Below are positions 1-7,815 of a stretch of DNA of 42,169 nt, one piece after another (the stretch's first letter is position 1; every line of letters starts with the position of its first letter). The notes under the pieces were generated by a model that worked only from the letters and a program-made list of their open reading frames with translations, made no database searches and was not told where the DNA came from. Source of the DNA: Deltaproteobacteria bacterium (GTDB lineage: Bacteria > Desulfobacterota > Deferrisomatia > Deferrisomatales > BM512); the NCBI GenBank assembly GCA_002869015.1, contig PKTT01000052.1:1-42169 (forward strand). The letters are read 5' to 3'. The translations under genes and the position numbers were made by a program.

Positions 1-5
1 ATATT

Positions 6-12
6 CTCCTTT
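6..12 (-). promoter_or_regulatory. Ribosome binding site of a gene starting just left of the window
   Basis: On the minus strand the sequence after the iorA stop reads AAAGGAG followed by AATAT at the window edge. This is a strong Shine-Dalgarno sequence with no start codon inside the window. IorA normally pairs with IorB, so iorB is the likely next gene; that identity is inference from operon habit. Confidence 0.6.
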
Positions 13-30
13 AACTTTCCGTTTCTCGCG

Positions 31-1791
31 CTATTTTACGATGGCATCGAACTTACACACCTGGGCGCAAACGGAACAGCCGGTGCAGAAGTTGGGGTCA
101 ATCTCGGCGAACCGCTCCTCACCCTCATTTACCATCGAGAGGGCGATGCAGCCAACGCCGATGCACTTTTTGCAGCCAGTGCATTTTTCGTGGTCAACCT
201 TGTAGGGCTCATCCTTGACCTTGTACTGGAGGACGCAGGGATCCTTGGTTATCACGACGGAGGGAGAGGGCTTCGCCAACTCCTCCTTCATAACCTCCTC
301 AATCTCTTTAAGGTTGTAGGCGCTCACTACGCGTACGTTCTCCGGGCTGACGCCAAGGGCGACGGATAGCTTGACGCAATCAATCTCGGGGGACTCCATG
401 CCATTCAAGGTGTGTCCGGAGCCAGGGTTTTCCTGGCCGCCTGTCATACCCGTTATGCGGTTGTCCTGAATAACGACCACGGCGTTGCCGTCGTTGTAGA
501 TCATATCGATGAGGCCGGTGACGCCAGAGTGGAAGAAGGTGGAGTCGCCTATAACCGCGACCACCTTGTCCTGATTTCGCTCCGGGTTGGGGAGGACCTT
601 GGACATGCCGTGCGCCATCGTTATGGAGCCGCCCATGCAAAGGCAGGTGTGCATCGCCTCAAGGGGGGGAAGCGCCGCGAGGGTGTAGCAGCCGATGTCG
701 CCTGTGACAAAGACCTTAAGCTTTTTCAGGATGGTGAAGACGCCTCGGTGCGAGCAGCCGGGGCAGAGCACGGGAGGACGAACCGGGAGGCCCTCCTTGG
801 GCGCGCCGGCTTTATTCATATCTCCGCCAAGCTTCGAGGAGATTAAGACCGGTGAAAGTTCGCCGCAGATTGGGAAGAAGTCCTTGCCATGGGATACTTT
901 GATCCCCGCGACAATGAAAGCCTCTTCAAGGAATGGGTCCAGCTCCTCCACCACGACAAGCTCGTCGACCTTGCCCGCGAACTCGCGCACCAACTCGACG
1001 GGGGTGGGATAGGGCAGCCCTATCTTAAGGAAGCTCGCGCCGGGCATAGCCTCTTTGGCGTACTGGTAAGCGATGCCGCTGCTCACTATGCCGAGCTTGG
1101 TGTCGCCCATCTCGATTGTGTTTACACCGTTGGATACGGAGTATTCAGCGGCGATCTTTTTGAGCTTCTCTTCGATAATGGGGTGTTTGGGGCGCGCGAA
1201 CGCCGGGAGCATCGTGTACTTCCTGCTGTCGCGCTCAAACTGGGTCACCTTCTCCAGCTCCGTGCGCTCACCCAGCTCTACCACCGATTTCGAGTGGGAG
1301 ATTCTGGTGGTGGTGCGCAGGAAGACGGGGGTATCGTACTTCTCGGAGAGCTCGAAGGCTATACGGACGAAGTCCTTCGCCTCCTGTGAGTTTGTGGGCT
1401 CAAGCATAGGAATCTTTGAGGACTTCGCGTAGTTGCGGTTGTCCTGCTCGTTCTGGCTCGAATGCAGGTTGGGGTCATCCGCGGTGACTATTACGAGCCC
1501 GCCGCCGACGCCGGTGTAGGCCGCCGTAAAGAGGGGGTCCGCGGCGACGTTGACGCCAACATGCTTCATCGTAACCAGCGTCCTCGCCCCTGCGACGGAG
1601 GCGCCGACGCCGACCTCAAGCGCGGCCTTTTCATTTGGAGACCACTGGGCGTAAACGTCATCGCCATAGTGTTTGGCGACGTTCTCCAATATCTCGGTGG
1701 AGGGAGTACCGGGGTAGGCTACGGCGAAGGTCGCGCCCGCCTCCCATGCTCCCCTGGCAATCGCTTCATTTCCCGAAAGGACCTGTTTCAT
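31..1791 (-). CDS. iorA: Indolepyruvate:ferredoxin oxidoreductase, alpha subunit
   Basis: The product (586 aa) is the thiamine-diphosphate subunit of an enzyme that oxidatively decarboxylates aryl pyruvates, from aromatic amino acids, to aryl-acetyl-CoA while reducing ferredoxin in the cytoplasm. The N-terminal pyrimidine-binding domain has the AYPGTPSTEI segment. The C-terminal half carries the TPP region (GDIGCYTLA, then VIGDSTFFHSG and QDNRITGMTGGQ). Two [4Fe-4S] motifs close the protein, CTGCKKCIGVGC and CTGCSVCAQVC, as is usual for full-length IorA. It starts at ATG 1791 and is last in a run with an ACT protein, a KPR-like protein and a CoA ligase. The 64-nt gap before it contains a small GC hairpin (about 1819-1834). 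The aryl-CoA product fits the neighbouring CoA ligases. Substrate preference (indole, phenyl or hydroxyphenyl) cannot be read from sequence. Confidence 0.93.
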   Translation of the reverse strand: MKQVLSGNEAIARGAWEAGATFAVAYPGTPSTEILENVAKHYGDDVYAQWSPNEKAALEVGVGASVAGARTLVTMKHVGVNVAADPLFTAAYTGVGGGLVIVTADDPNLHSSQNEQDNRNYAKSSKIPMLEPTNSQEAKDFVRIAFELSEKYDTPVFLRTTTRISHSKSVVELGERTELEKVTQFERDSRKYTMLPAFARPKHPIIEEKLKKIAAEYSVSNGVNTIEMGDTKLGIVSSGIAYQYAKEAMPGASFLKIGLPYPTPVELVREFAGKVDELVVVEELDPFLEEAFIVAGIKVSHGKDFFPICGELSPVLISSKLGGDMNKAGAPKEGLPVRPPVLCPGCSHRGVFTILKKLKVFVTGDIGCYTLAALPPLEAMHTCLCMGGSITMAHGMSKVLPNPERNQDKVVAVIGDSTFFHSGVTGLIDMIYNDGNAVVVIQDNRITGMTGGQENPGSGHTLNGMESPEIDCVKLSVALGVSPENVRVVSAYNLKEIEEVMKEELAKPSPSVVITKDPCVLQYKVKDEPYKVDHEKCTGCKKCIGVGCIALSMVNEGEERFAEIDPNFCTGCSVCAQVCKFDAIVK

Positions 1792-1855
1792 CTGATTTTC
1801 CCGTTCTTTTCTATTCGGAGGGTCCTGCCCTCCCGTTTATAAACAGACTCTGTCT

Positions 1856-3370
1856 TTATTTTTCCTTAACCGACAACTCCATAGCTCTAAGCTCGCGCTT
1901 TAGAATCTTGCCGGTTGCGTTTTTGGGGAGGTCATCAACGAACCTCACCACCCTCGGCACCTTGTAGTCGGAGAGCTTCTCCTTGACCATCTGCCGAATC
2001 TCATCGCCGGATACTCCATTCGGCTCGACAAGGGAGACGACCGCCATAACAGTCTCACCGTATACGTCGTGGGGCACGCCGATAACCGCGCACTCCCTTA
2101 CCAGCGGGTGGCAATAAATGACCTCTTCAACCTGACGGGGCCATACCTTTAGCCCTGCGTTGTTGATCATATCTTTTATCCTGTCGGCCAAGAAGAGGTA
2201 GCCCTCCTCATCGATGTAGCCGACATCCCCCGTCCTAAGCCAGCCGCCCTCGACCATTACCTCCGCAGTCTCCTCGGGCTTGCCGAAGTATCCGAGCATT
2301 ACGTTCGGCCCACGTATCTGAATCTCACCCATCTCTCCCTTGGGAACCTCATTATCCTCCGGGTCCATAATGCGTATCTCTACGTTCATGATGGGGGTGC
2401 CGACGCTGCCGACCTTGTGGCGTATCTCGTGGTTGTAGGTGGAGAAGGGGCTGGTCTCCGAGAGGCCGTAAGCCTCGTTTATCGTTAGCCCGAACTTCTC
2501 CTTCCACTTCTTCGCCACCTCGCCGGGAAGCGATGAAGCTGCGGAGAAGCAGTAATTTACCGATTCGAGGGCCTTGGCGGCCTCCGGGGTTTCTAGGAGG
2601 AGGATATAGATGGGCGGCACCGCGTAAAAGCGCGTAACCCGCTCAGCCGCCATCGTCTCTAGGGCGGACCCCATCTCAAAAGCTTTAAGGATGATTAGGC
2701 AGCCCCCCGCCTGAATTGTAGAGTTTGAGATGAAGTTCTGCGCGAAGGAGTGCGACATCGGCAAAAAGCAGATGGAGCGGTCCTCGCCCTTCATCCCGCA
2801 CATATATTTGGCGGCGTTGGTGTTGGAGATGAGGTTGCCGTGGGAGAGGACTACACCCTTTGATTTTCCAGTGGTGCCGGAGGTGTATATCATCGTCGCC
2901 GGTGCGTCGGGGGAGAGGTTCGCCGTAGCGAGTGAGTCATCCCTGTCGGCGAGGAGGGTGTCCCAATCCATATTGGCGTCGACCCCGTCGAGGCCGACTA
3001 TGGTTTTGACAGTCGGGATAAGATCTCTTGAGGGTATATTAACCCCCAGCTCTTTCTGTGTTACCAGAACCACCGCGCCGCAATCGTTGACGAGCGACTC
3101 TACCTCATCGGCCTTTATCATCGGCGAGAGAGATACGCATACCGCCCCAATTTTTAGCGCGCCATAAAGGGCAATGAGAAACTCCGGGCGGTTGTGGAGA
3201 TAGAGGCATATGCGATCGCCCTCTCCCACGCCTAGAAACTTAAGGCCCAGCGCAGCCTGGGTCACCGCAGCGCCCAGCTCTTTATAGGTATAGCGTTTAT
3301 CCCCGCACACAATCGCTTCGCGGTCAGGGTGAAAGAGGACCCCGCGGTCCAGTGCGTCAACCATGTTCAT
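1856..3370 (-). CDS. AMP-forming acyl/aryl-CoA ligase (ANL superfamily)
   Basis: A 504-residue adenylate-forming enzyme that activates a carboxylic acid to its CoA thioester through an acyl-AMP. Visible motifs are the P-loop YTSGTTGKSKGV (about 165), the AYGLSETSP motif (about 300), the hinge LFLADRIKDMINNAGLKVWP and the C-terminal catalytic lysine motif NATGKILKREL. Length and motifs fit medium/long-chain acyl-CoA or 4-coumarate/benzoate-CoA ligase relatives. The start at ATG 3370 follows a GGAG 10 nt upstream; a second ATG lies two codons in. It sits 15 nt after the ketopantoate reductase-like gene and before iorA. Substrate is unknown: a benzoate-CoA ligase role (BamY-like) is possible because no other dedicated benzoate ligase is seen, but the co-transcription points as much to aryl-acetates or fatty acids. 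Confidence 0.85.
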   Translation of the reverse strand: MNMVDALDRGVLFHPDREAIVCGDKRYTYKELGAAVTQAALGLKFLGVGEGDRICLYLHNRPEFLIALYGALKIGAVCVSLSPMIKADEVESLVNDCGAVVLVTQKELGVNIPSRDLIPTVKTIVGLDGVDANMDWDTLLADRDDSLATANLSPDAPATMIYTSGTTGKSKGVVLSHGNLISNTNAAKYMCGMKGEDRSICFLPMSHSFAQNFISNSTIQAGGCLIILKAFEMGSALETMAAERVTRFYAVPPIYILLLETPEAAKALESVNYCFSAASSLPGEVAKKWKEKFGLTINEAYGLSETSPFSTYNHEIRHKVGSVGTPIMNVEIRIMDPEDNEVPKGEMGEIQIRGPNVMLGYFGKPEETAEVMVEGGWLRTGDVGYIDEEGYLFLADRIKDMINNAGLKVWPRQVEEVIYCHPLVRECAVIGVPHDVYGETVMAVVSLVEPNGVSGDEIRQMVKEKLSDYKVPRVVRFVDDLPKNATGKILKRELRAMELSVKEK

Positions 3371-3385
3371 ACGGTTGGTTCTCCT

Positions 3386-4321
3386 TTACGGCTCAAGGGC
3401 TTTTACCATCGCCCTTATCATTGAGTTGTAGGGGGAAGGCACGCCCGCCATCTTTGCGTAGAGTACTACCTGCCCATTTATGTACTCGATCTCAGTCATC
3501 CGCTTATTCTCGATATCGACTAGCATCGAGGGCTTGTGGTCGCCAGCGCTCTTTAAATAATTCATAGCCCAGCGGAAGTAGTCCCAGCCGAGGGCGATCT
3601 CGTTGGCGCGGGCGATGGCTATGCCCTCCTTGACGAGGTTTTCAATCTGCTCGTAGAGGAAGGGGTCCTCAAGGGCGCCGCTCATCGTCTTACCCGTTAC
3701 GGCGCATACCGAACTCAGCGCCCCGTTTAGTATGGTCTTCTGCCACACCTTGTCGATCAAGCGATCGGCGTGGCGCGTCTCCAAACCAGATTTGGTCAAG
3801 ACCTCGCACACCTTGTCGGCAGCTTCATAGCCAGCCTCGTCCAGCTCCTGTATCCAGTGGGGAGGATGGTGAAAACCCATGTGCACGTGGCCCGGCTCAG
3901 GGAGGCCGACGCCGAAATTAACGATTGCGCGCATAACCCACTCGCTGCCTAGGTACTCAGCGAGGACTCGCTCGGTGTCTATGCCGTTCTGCCAACTGAC
4001 CACGTAGAGGCCTGGCTTGTGGAAATTCTGAATCGCCGAGGCGATGAGGGGCAGCGCCGTCGCCTTGGAGGTTACGAAAATAAGGTCAGGGACGTTCTCG
4101 GCGAAATCATCCACCGAGGTTATCGTCTCTGCTACCTTCGCGGTCAGCTCAGCGGCGCCGGAGACCTTGATCCCCGGATCGCGGGCGGGCGCGAGGAGCG
4201 CGTCTACTATGTCGCAGAGGACGACCTCATAACCGCCATTTGCAAGGTGCGCGGCAACCACGCAGCCGACGGGCCCCGCTCCGATCACACCAATTCTCTT
4301 CGGCTCATAGGAGTTAGACAT
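3386..4321 (-). CDS. Ketopantoate reductase family protein (PanE/ApbA-like)
   Basis: A 311-residue NAD(P)-dependent reductase. It opens with a Rossmann glycine motif (IGVIGAGPVG, residues 11-20) and has the family's catalytic lysine region DKVWQKTILNGALSS around residue 190, with a C-terminal helical domain of normal size. Classical PanE reduces 2-dehydropantoate to pantoate for CoA synthesis, but this family has many paralogues with other 2-oxo acid substrates. The gene begins 1 nt after the ACT gene with GGAGG upstream, so it is translationally tied to that operon rather than to pantothenate genes. That context suggests a role with 2-oxo acids from amino acids or in CoA supply; both are inference. 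Confidence 0.82.
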   Translation of the reverse strand: MSNSYEPKRIGVIGAGPVGCVVAAHLANGGYEVVLCDIVDALLAPARDPGIKVSGAAELTAKVAETITSVDDFAENVPDLIFVTSKATALPLIASAIQNFHKPGLYVVSWQNGIDTERVLAEYLGSEWVMRAIVNFGVGLPEPGHVHMGFHHPPHWIQELDEAGYEAADKVCEVLTKSGLETRHADRLIDKVWQKTILNGALSSVCAVTGKTMSGALEDPFLYEQIENLVKEGIAIARANEIALGWDYFRWAMNYLKSAGDHKPSMLVDIENKRMTEIEYINGQVVLYAKMAGVPSPYNSMIRAMVKALEP

Positions 4322-4322
4322 A

Positions 4323-4766
4323 TCAGCCCTCCTCTGAGAGTTTGGCGAACTGGCTTGCGTTAAGCAGTTCGGCGCCCGACTCAGCTAGCACCTCTTTCGC
4401 GCGCTTTACGTCTTTAAAGCCGAAGATCATAACCGCCTGATGGGTTGAAAAGCCGGTAAAAGCGTACATGTATTCAACGTCCACCTTGGCTTTGCGCAGC
4501 GGCTCAAGTATCTGGGCGAGGCTGCCGGGAGTATCGGGAATCTTGATTGCGATTACATCATCGACCCTCGCGGGCCAATGCTTCTCCATCGCAACCTTCC
4601 TAGCCGCAGCGGCGTCGGAGACCAGCAGGCGCAAAACGCCAAACCCGGCCGTGTCCGCCAGCGACAGGGCGCGCATGTTGATCCCCGCCTTACCAAGTGC
4701 CTTGGTTACATCCAGGAGCCTCCCCGGGGAGTTCTCCAAAAAGATAGAAATCTGCTTTAGTGCCAT
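4323..4766 (-). CDS. Tandem ACT-domain amino-acid sensing protein
   Basis: A small cytosolic protein (147 aa) made of two ACT domains. The first begins ISIFLENSPGRLLDVTKALG (residues 5-24) and the second IKIPDTPGSLAQILEPLRKA (about 72-91). Stand-alone ACT pairs usually bind an amino acid and control a partner. Such proteins often sit with iorAB and paaK, which supports a link to aromatic amino acid catabolism. I chose ATG 4766, preceded by GAGAGGTG, over the upstream in-frame ATG 4835, because the extra 23 residues lie outside the ACT fold and run towards the sigma54 promoter. It is the first gene of the four-gene operon ending in iorA. Its effector and target are not evident. Confidence 0.85.
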   Translation of the reverse strand: MALKQISIFLENSPGRLLDVTKALGKAGINMRALSLADTAGFGVLRLLVSDAAAARKVAMEKHWPARVDDVIAIKIPDTPGSLAQILEPLRKAKVDVEYMYAFTGFSTHQAVMIFGFKDVKRAKEVLAESGAELLNASQFAKLSEEG

Positions 4767-4790
4767 ATCGTCACCTCTCTTGGCTTCGCC

Positions 4791-4808
4791 GCCCCATGAG
4801 AGCGGGGC
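4791..4808 (-). other. Leader hairpin ahead of the ACT-ior operon
   Basis: GCCCC and GGGGC pair around an 8-nt loop, 25 nt upstream of the ACT start and inside the predicted sigma54 transcript. On the minus strand it has no T-run, so it is not a terminator. A role in RNA stability or translation is possible; the evidence is only the inverted repeat. Confidence 0.3.
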
Positions 4809-4830
4809 TTTTGCGTTAGGCCGCATAACG

Positions 4831-4846
4831 TGCAAGCGGCGTGCCC
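4831..4846 (-). promoter_or_regulatory. Sigma54 (RpoN) promoter of the ACT-KPR-ligase-ior operon
   Basis: The minus strand reads GGGCAC-GCCGC-TTGCA, against the consensus TGGCAC-N5-TTGCA. It differs only in the first base and keeps the essential -24 GG and -12 GC at correct spacing. The predicted start of transcription is near 4820, giving a leader of about 54 nt before ATG 4766. A GGTT-N7-ACCG element lies centred about 86 bp upstream of that start, where enhancer sites of NtrC-type activators usually sit. Confidence 0.75.
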
Positions 4847-4898
4847 CAGCCGCGCGACCTTATTTATAGGGCGCGTCTTTGAGGGAGCGTGGGGTTCC

Positions 4899-4913
4899 GG
4901 TTAATTGCTACCG
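4899..4913. promoter_or_regulatory. GGTT-N7-ACCG element, copy 1 (putative activator site)
   Basis: GGTTAATTGCTACCG, an imperfect palindrome, lies between the paaK stop and the sigma54 promoter of the ACT operon, centred near -86. The same pattern occurs upstream of paaK, twice between the activase operon and the sensor kinase, and upstream of the DCCP-like gene. The binding protein is unknown; the NtrC-type regulator encoded at 28639 is the natural candidate. Confidence 0.55.
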
Positions 4914-4951
4914 CCCAAGGGGGTCAATATCCGCCGGTTCCCCACCGCTTT

Positions 4952-6244
4952 TTAACGCTCGTCGAAGACGCGCTTAGCCTTGCCCTCACTTCTCGGGATA
5001 GTGCCGATTGGGAGAATCTCAATATCCATTCCGATACCGATGACGGAGTTAAGCTTCGCTTTTAGCTTGCCTGCCATCTGGGCTAGCGCGTCCGCGCCGC
5101 CCTCATAGAATTCGGGCTTCGCTTCGACCTCCACCTTAATTTTGTCGAGATAGCCCTTCTTAGTCACGCGGAGCTGGTAAAGAGGCTCGTAATCGCCCAT
5201 ATCCAGAATCACCGACTCTATCTGGCTTGGGAAGATATTGACGCCGGAGATTATGAGCATGTCGTCAGAGCGGCCCAGAATCTTCTCCATCGTGATAAGT
5301 GTGCGGCCACAGGCGCACTTTTCACGGACGAGGCGGGTAATATCACGAGTGCGGTAGCGAAGGAGCGGCATCGCCCTGCGCTGGATGGCGGTAAAGACGA
5401 GCTCGCCCTGCTCGCCAACCGGCAGCTGCTCAAGGGTGTCCGGGTCGACAATCTCCGGCAGTATGTGGTCTTCGTTGATGTGGAGTTTTCCCTCGGAGCA
5501 GGAGAAGGCGACGCCGGGGCCCATCATCTCGGTTAGGCCGTAGGCTTCGTGGGCGACTATGCCCATGCGCCGCTCAATGTCCGCCTTCATCTCTAGGGTC
5601 CAGGGCTCAGCGCCGCAGGAGGCGATCTCAAGGGGGAGTTTTCTGATGTCCACGCCCATCTTCTCGGCCCGTTCAGCTATTGTAAGGGTGTATGAGGGGG
5701 TGGCGAAGAGCGCCTTTGTGTTAAGATCCTGCATAAGCATTATCTGCCTGTCAGTCATGCCGGAGCCGGAGGGGACTACGCAGCAGCCGATATTCTCAGC
5801 GCCGAGCAGAAAGCCGAGGCCGCCGGTGAAGAGGCCCATGCCATAGGCGTTCTGGATGACGTCGCCCTTTCTAACGCCCTGGGCGTAGAGGGTACGAGCC
5901 ATGCACTCCGCCCACTGGTCTCTGTCCTCTTTAGTGTAAGGGCCGGTGATTGGTTTTCCTGTGGTGCCGGAGGAAGCGTGTATTCTGGCAAGTTCGTTGA
6001 CCGGAACCGCGCAGAGCCCCAGCGGGTAGTTGTCGCGAAGATCCGTCTTTACAGTAAAGGGCAGCTTCGAGAGGTCATCGACGCCTTTTATATAAGCGGG
6101 CTTTACACCCTTCTCGTCGAGCGCCTTTGTATAGAATGGAACGCGCTCATAGAGCCATGCCACTGTCGCGGCGAGGTTCTCGTCCTGAAAAGCGCGCATC
6201 TCCTCCACACCCATAGTCTCGAATTTTTCATTCCAGTAATTCAT
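4952..6244 (-). CDS. paaK: Phenylacetate-CoA ligase family protein
   Basis: A 430-residue AMP-forming aryl-CoA ligase of the short PaaK type. It has the nucleotide-binding motif ASSGTTGKPITGPYT (about 90), the AYGLTEMMGPG motif, RYRTRDITRL (about 310) and the C-terminal lysine region PRSEGKAKRVFDER. The likely reaction is phenylacetate (or another aryl acid) plus CoA plus ATP to aryl-CoA. I start it at ATG 6244, with GGAGG 5 nt upstream; the in-frame start at 6274 lacks a good site. It is a single-gene unit behind its own perfect sigma54 promoter with a long leader, next to an ior operon under the same type of promoter. This suggests joint use in aryl-acetate metabolism. Benzoate or hydroxybenzoate as substrate cannot be excluded. 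Confidence 0.88.
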   Translation of the reverse strand: MNYWNEKFETMGVEEMRAFQDENLAATVAWLYERVPFYTKALDEKGVKPAYIKGVDDLSKLPFTVKTDLRDNYPLGLCAVPVNELARIHASSGTTGKPITGPYTKEDRDQWAECMARTLYAQGVRKGDVIQNAYGMGLFTGGLGFLLGAENIGCCVVPSGSGMTDRQIMLMQDLNTKALFATPSYTLTIAERAEKMGVDIRKLPLEIASCGAEPWTLEMKADIERRMGIVAHEAYGLTEMMGPGVAFSCSEGKLHINEDHILPEIVDPDTLEQLPVGEQGELVFTAIQRRAMPLLRYRTRDITRLVREKCACGRTLITMEKILGRSDDMLIISGVNIFPSQIESVILDMGDYEPLYQLRVTKKGYLDKIKVEVEAKPEFYEGGADALAQMAGKLKAKLNSVIGIGMDIEILPIGTIPRSEGKAKRVFDER

Positions 6245-6474
6245 CGAAGCCTCCATCCTGGGCCCATAGGGCATTTAATATAGAAAAACAAATATTTTAA
6301 GCCATCTCTTTGGGGCGAAATTGTTAAAAGCGCCTCCATATCGAGACGCCGTATCAACTCAAATTGCGCAGAGCTAAAATGCGTTAGCCACGGTATTTTG
6401 CTGCACATAGTAAAGAGCGCTTATAAATATACGACCTGCCAATATGCAGCTATTTTATAACTGCGTTTTGTAAT

Positions 6475-6490
6475 TGCAAGCTGCGTGCCA
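6475..6490 (-). promoter_or_regulatory. Sigma54 (RpoN) promoter of paaK
   Basis: The minus strand reads TGGCAC-GCAGC-TTGCA, a perfect match to the sigma54 consensus TGGCAC-N5-TTGCA. The predicted transcription start is near 6464, leaving an unusually long leader of about 220 nt before ATG 6244. Two GGTT-type elements lie centred about 95 and 118 bp upstream of that start. Confidence 0.85.
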
Positions 6491-6551
6491 TCTCCCAGCC
6501 TCCCTGTAACAACCTATTTTACGGGCTTTCTCACTTCACGCCAAGAAAAAG

Positions 6552-6589
6552 CGGTTGTTTTTTACCGCGCAATTGGTGACCCTTAACCG
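6552..6589. promoter_or_regulatory. GGTT-N7-ACCG element, copy 2, with a weaker tandem copy
   Basis: GGTTGTTTTTTACCG (6552-6566) matches the intergenic motif in full. GGTGACCCTTAACCG (6575-6589) matches seven of the eight fixed bases and lies 23 bp away, about two helical turns. Both are upstream of the paaK sigma54 promoter at enhancer distance. The first copy also forms a small hairpin with flanking GC, so a secondary terminator role for the bam transcript is possible. Confidence 0.5.
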
Positions 6590-6594
6590 AAGGC

Positions 6595-6630
6595 AAAAAA
6601 AAGCCCGGCACGCACTTTCGCGTACCGGGC
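6595..6630 (-). terminator. Rho-independent terminator of the bam operon
   Basis: On the minus strand an 11-bp stem (GCCCGGTACGC with GCGTGCCGGGC, one G-U pair) and a 6-nt loop are followed directly by eight T. It lies 26 nt past the bamA stop and ends the long minus-strand operon before the paaK control region. Confidence 0.92.
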
Positions 6631-6655
6631 ATCGGTGAATTATATTAAGTGTTCT

Positions 6656-7786
6656 TTATTCCTTGGGAGAGCCCAGAACCGCCTCGAACATCTCTGCGTT
6701 CATCTCGTGGCCCTCAGCCGTCATCTGCCTGAACTTAATGAAGTCGATGACGTCCTCGCCTGTGTACTTGCGGGTAGTGAAAGCCGTAAAGCCGAGGAAA
6801 GCCTCGCCCATCATATTGGCCGCGAGCCAGTGGCGGTTGGGGAGCTTCGCCTGATCCCAGAAGAATTTCTTCTTGGCGCGCACGGAGTCGATGGACATGA
6901 TGAGGCAGCCGGGGAAGAGGTTGGTGAACTTCCAGATGATCTCGTCAACTGCCTTGTCCAGGAGCTCGAAATCGACCTCGCACTCCTTCATTAGCTCTTT
7001 ACCGGCTTTTGCCTCTTCACCGGTCTTCATGTCGCCGTAAACGATCTCGCCGTCCTCGACATAGTTCTCGGTCTTGACGAGGGGGTTCCTGATGAACTTG
7101 CCGTCCTTCTTGAGTACGGGAACAACCTTGGAGACGAGGTTCTTAGCCTTCATCTTGTAGGCGCTCCAAAGCTCGCAGGAGACGCAGTTCCACATCGCGT
7201 CCTCCATCGTGAGGAACCAGGGGAGGAAGTCGGTGGAGCCGCCGACGGGGGCGCTGCCGTGTTTGGGACCGGCCTGACCGAAGACCGCGAGGTCAGAGGT
7301 GATGGCTATATCGCAAGCCATGCCGATCTCCTGGCCGCCCGCGACGCGCATGCCGTTGACGCGGCAGATGACGGGCTTCTTGCAGTTTAAAATGCCGTCA
7401 ACCATCTGGTTGAAGAGGTCCATGTATTCGCCGTACTCATTGGGGCGCTTGGCGTAATACTGGGAGTACTCTACGGTGTTGCCGCCGGTGCAGAAAGACT
7501 TGTCGCCGGTGCCGGTGAAGACGACGCCTACAACGCTTCTGTCGGAGGAGGCGGCCTGGAAGCCGGCTATGATCCCCTTGACCATCTCAGTGGTGTAGGA
7601 GTTGTACTGGGCGGGGTTATTCAGGATTATCCATGCCGTGTAGAGCCCCTCGACTACATTGCCCTGGGGGTCTTTAAGGGGGCGCTTCTCGTAGACGGTG
7701 CAGGGGGCCTCGGTGCCGTTGTGCTGATCGCCAACGAGGTTGTGGTCTTTAATCTCATTATCTCTTGGTAGCCAATCTAAAGACAT
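6656..7786 (-). CDS. bamA: 6-oxocyclohex-1-ene-1-carbonyl-CoA hydrolase (ring cleavage)
   Basis: The ring-opening enzyme of anaerobic benzoyl-CoA degradation (also called Oah). It adds water to 6-oxocyclohex-1-ene-1-carbonyl-CoA and hydrolytically opens the ring to 3-hydroxypimelyl-CoA. The 376-residue length equals that of known BamA proteins. The crotonase fold shows ILNNPAQYNSY, the oxyanion region CTGGNTVEYSQYYAKRP and RVNGMRVAGGQEIGMACDIA, and the BamA-typical stretch FGQAGPKHGSAPVGGSTDFL. The start is set to ATG 7786, because AAGGAG lies 6 nt upstream; the in-frame TTG at 7792 touches that site. It is the last gene of the operon, directly before a strong terminator. BamA is a standard marker gene for anaerobic aromatic degraders. 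Confidence 0.97.
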   Translation of the reverse strand: MSLDWLPRDNEIKDHNLVGDQHNGTEAPCTVYEKRPLKDPQGNVVEGLYTAWIILNNPAQYNSYTTEMVKGIIAGFQAASSDRSVVGVVFTGTGDKSFCTGGNTVEYSQYYAKRPNEYGEYMDLFNQMVDGILNCKKPVICRVNGMRVAGGQEIGMACDIAITSDLAVFGQAGPKHGSAPVGGSTDFLPWFLTMEDAMWNCVSCELWSAYKMKAKNLVSKVVPVLKKDGKFIRNPLVKTENYVEDGEIVYGDMKTGEEAKAGKELMKECEVDFELLDKAVDEIIWKFTNLFPGCLIMSIDSVRAKKKFFWDQAKLPNRHWLAANMMGEAFLGFTAFTTRKYTGEDVIDFIKFRQMTAEGHEMNAEMFEAVLGSPKE

Positions 7787-7815
7787 CTTCAACTCCTTAT
7801 CTAAAAGTAAAAAAA

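Larger units (their letters stand above)
6245..6655. other. 411-bp intergenic control region between paaK and bamA
   Basis: No gene is seen here. From the paaK side it holds a leader of about 220 nt that is AT-rich and without clear structure, the sigma54 promoter at 6475-6490, a weak IHF-like stretch (TAACAACCTATTT, 6507-6519), two GGTT-type elements (6552-6566 and 6575-6589), and the terminator of the bam operon (6595-6630). The arrangement enhancer, bend site, promoter is typical of sigma54 control regions; the IHF site is only a loose match. Confidence 0.6.
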
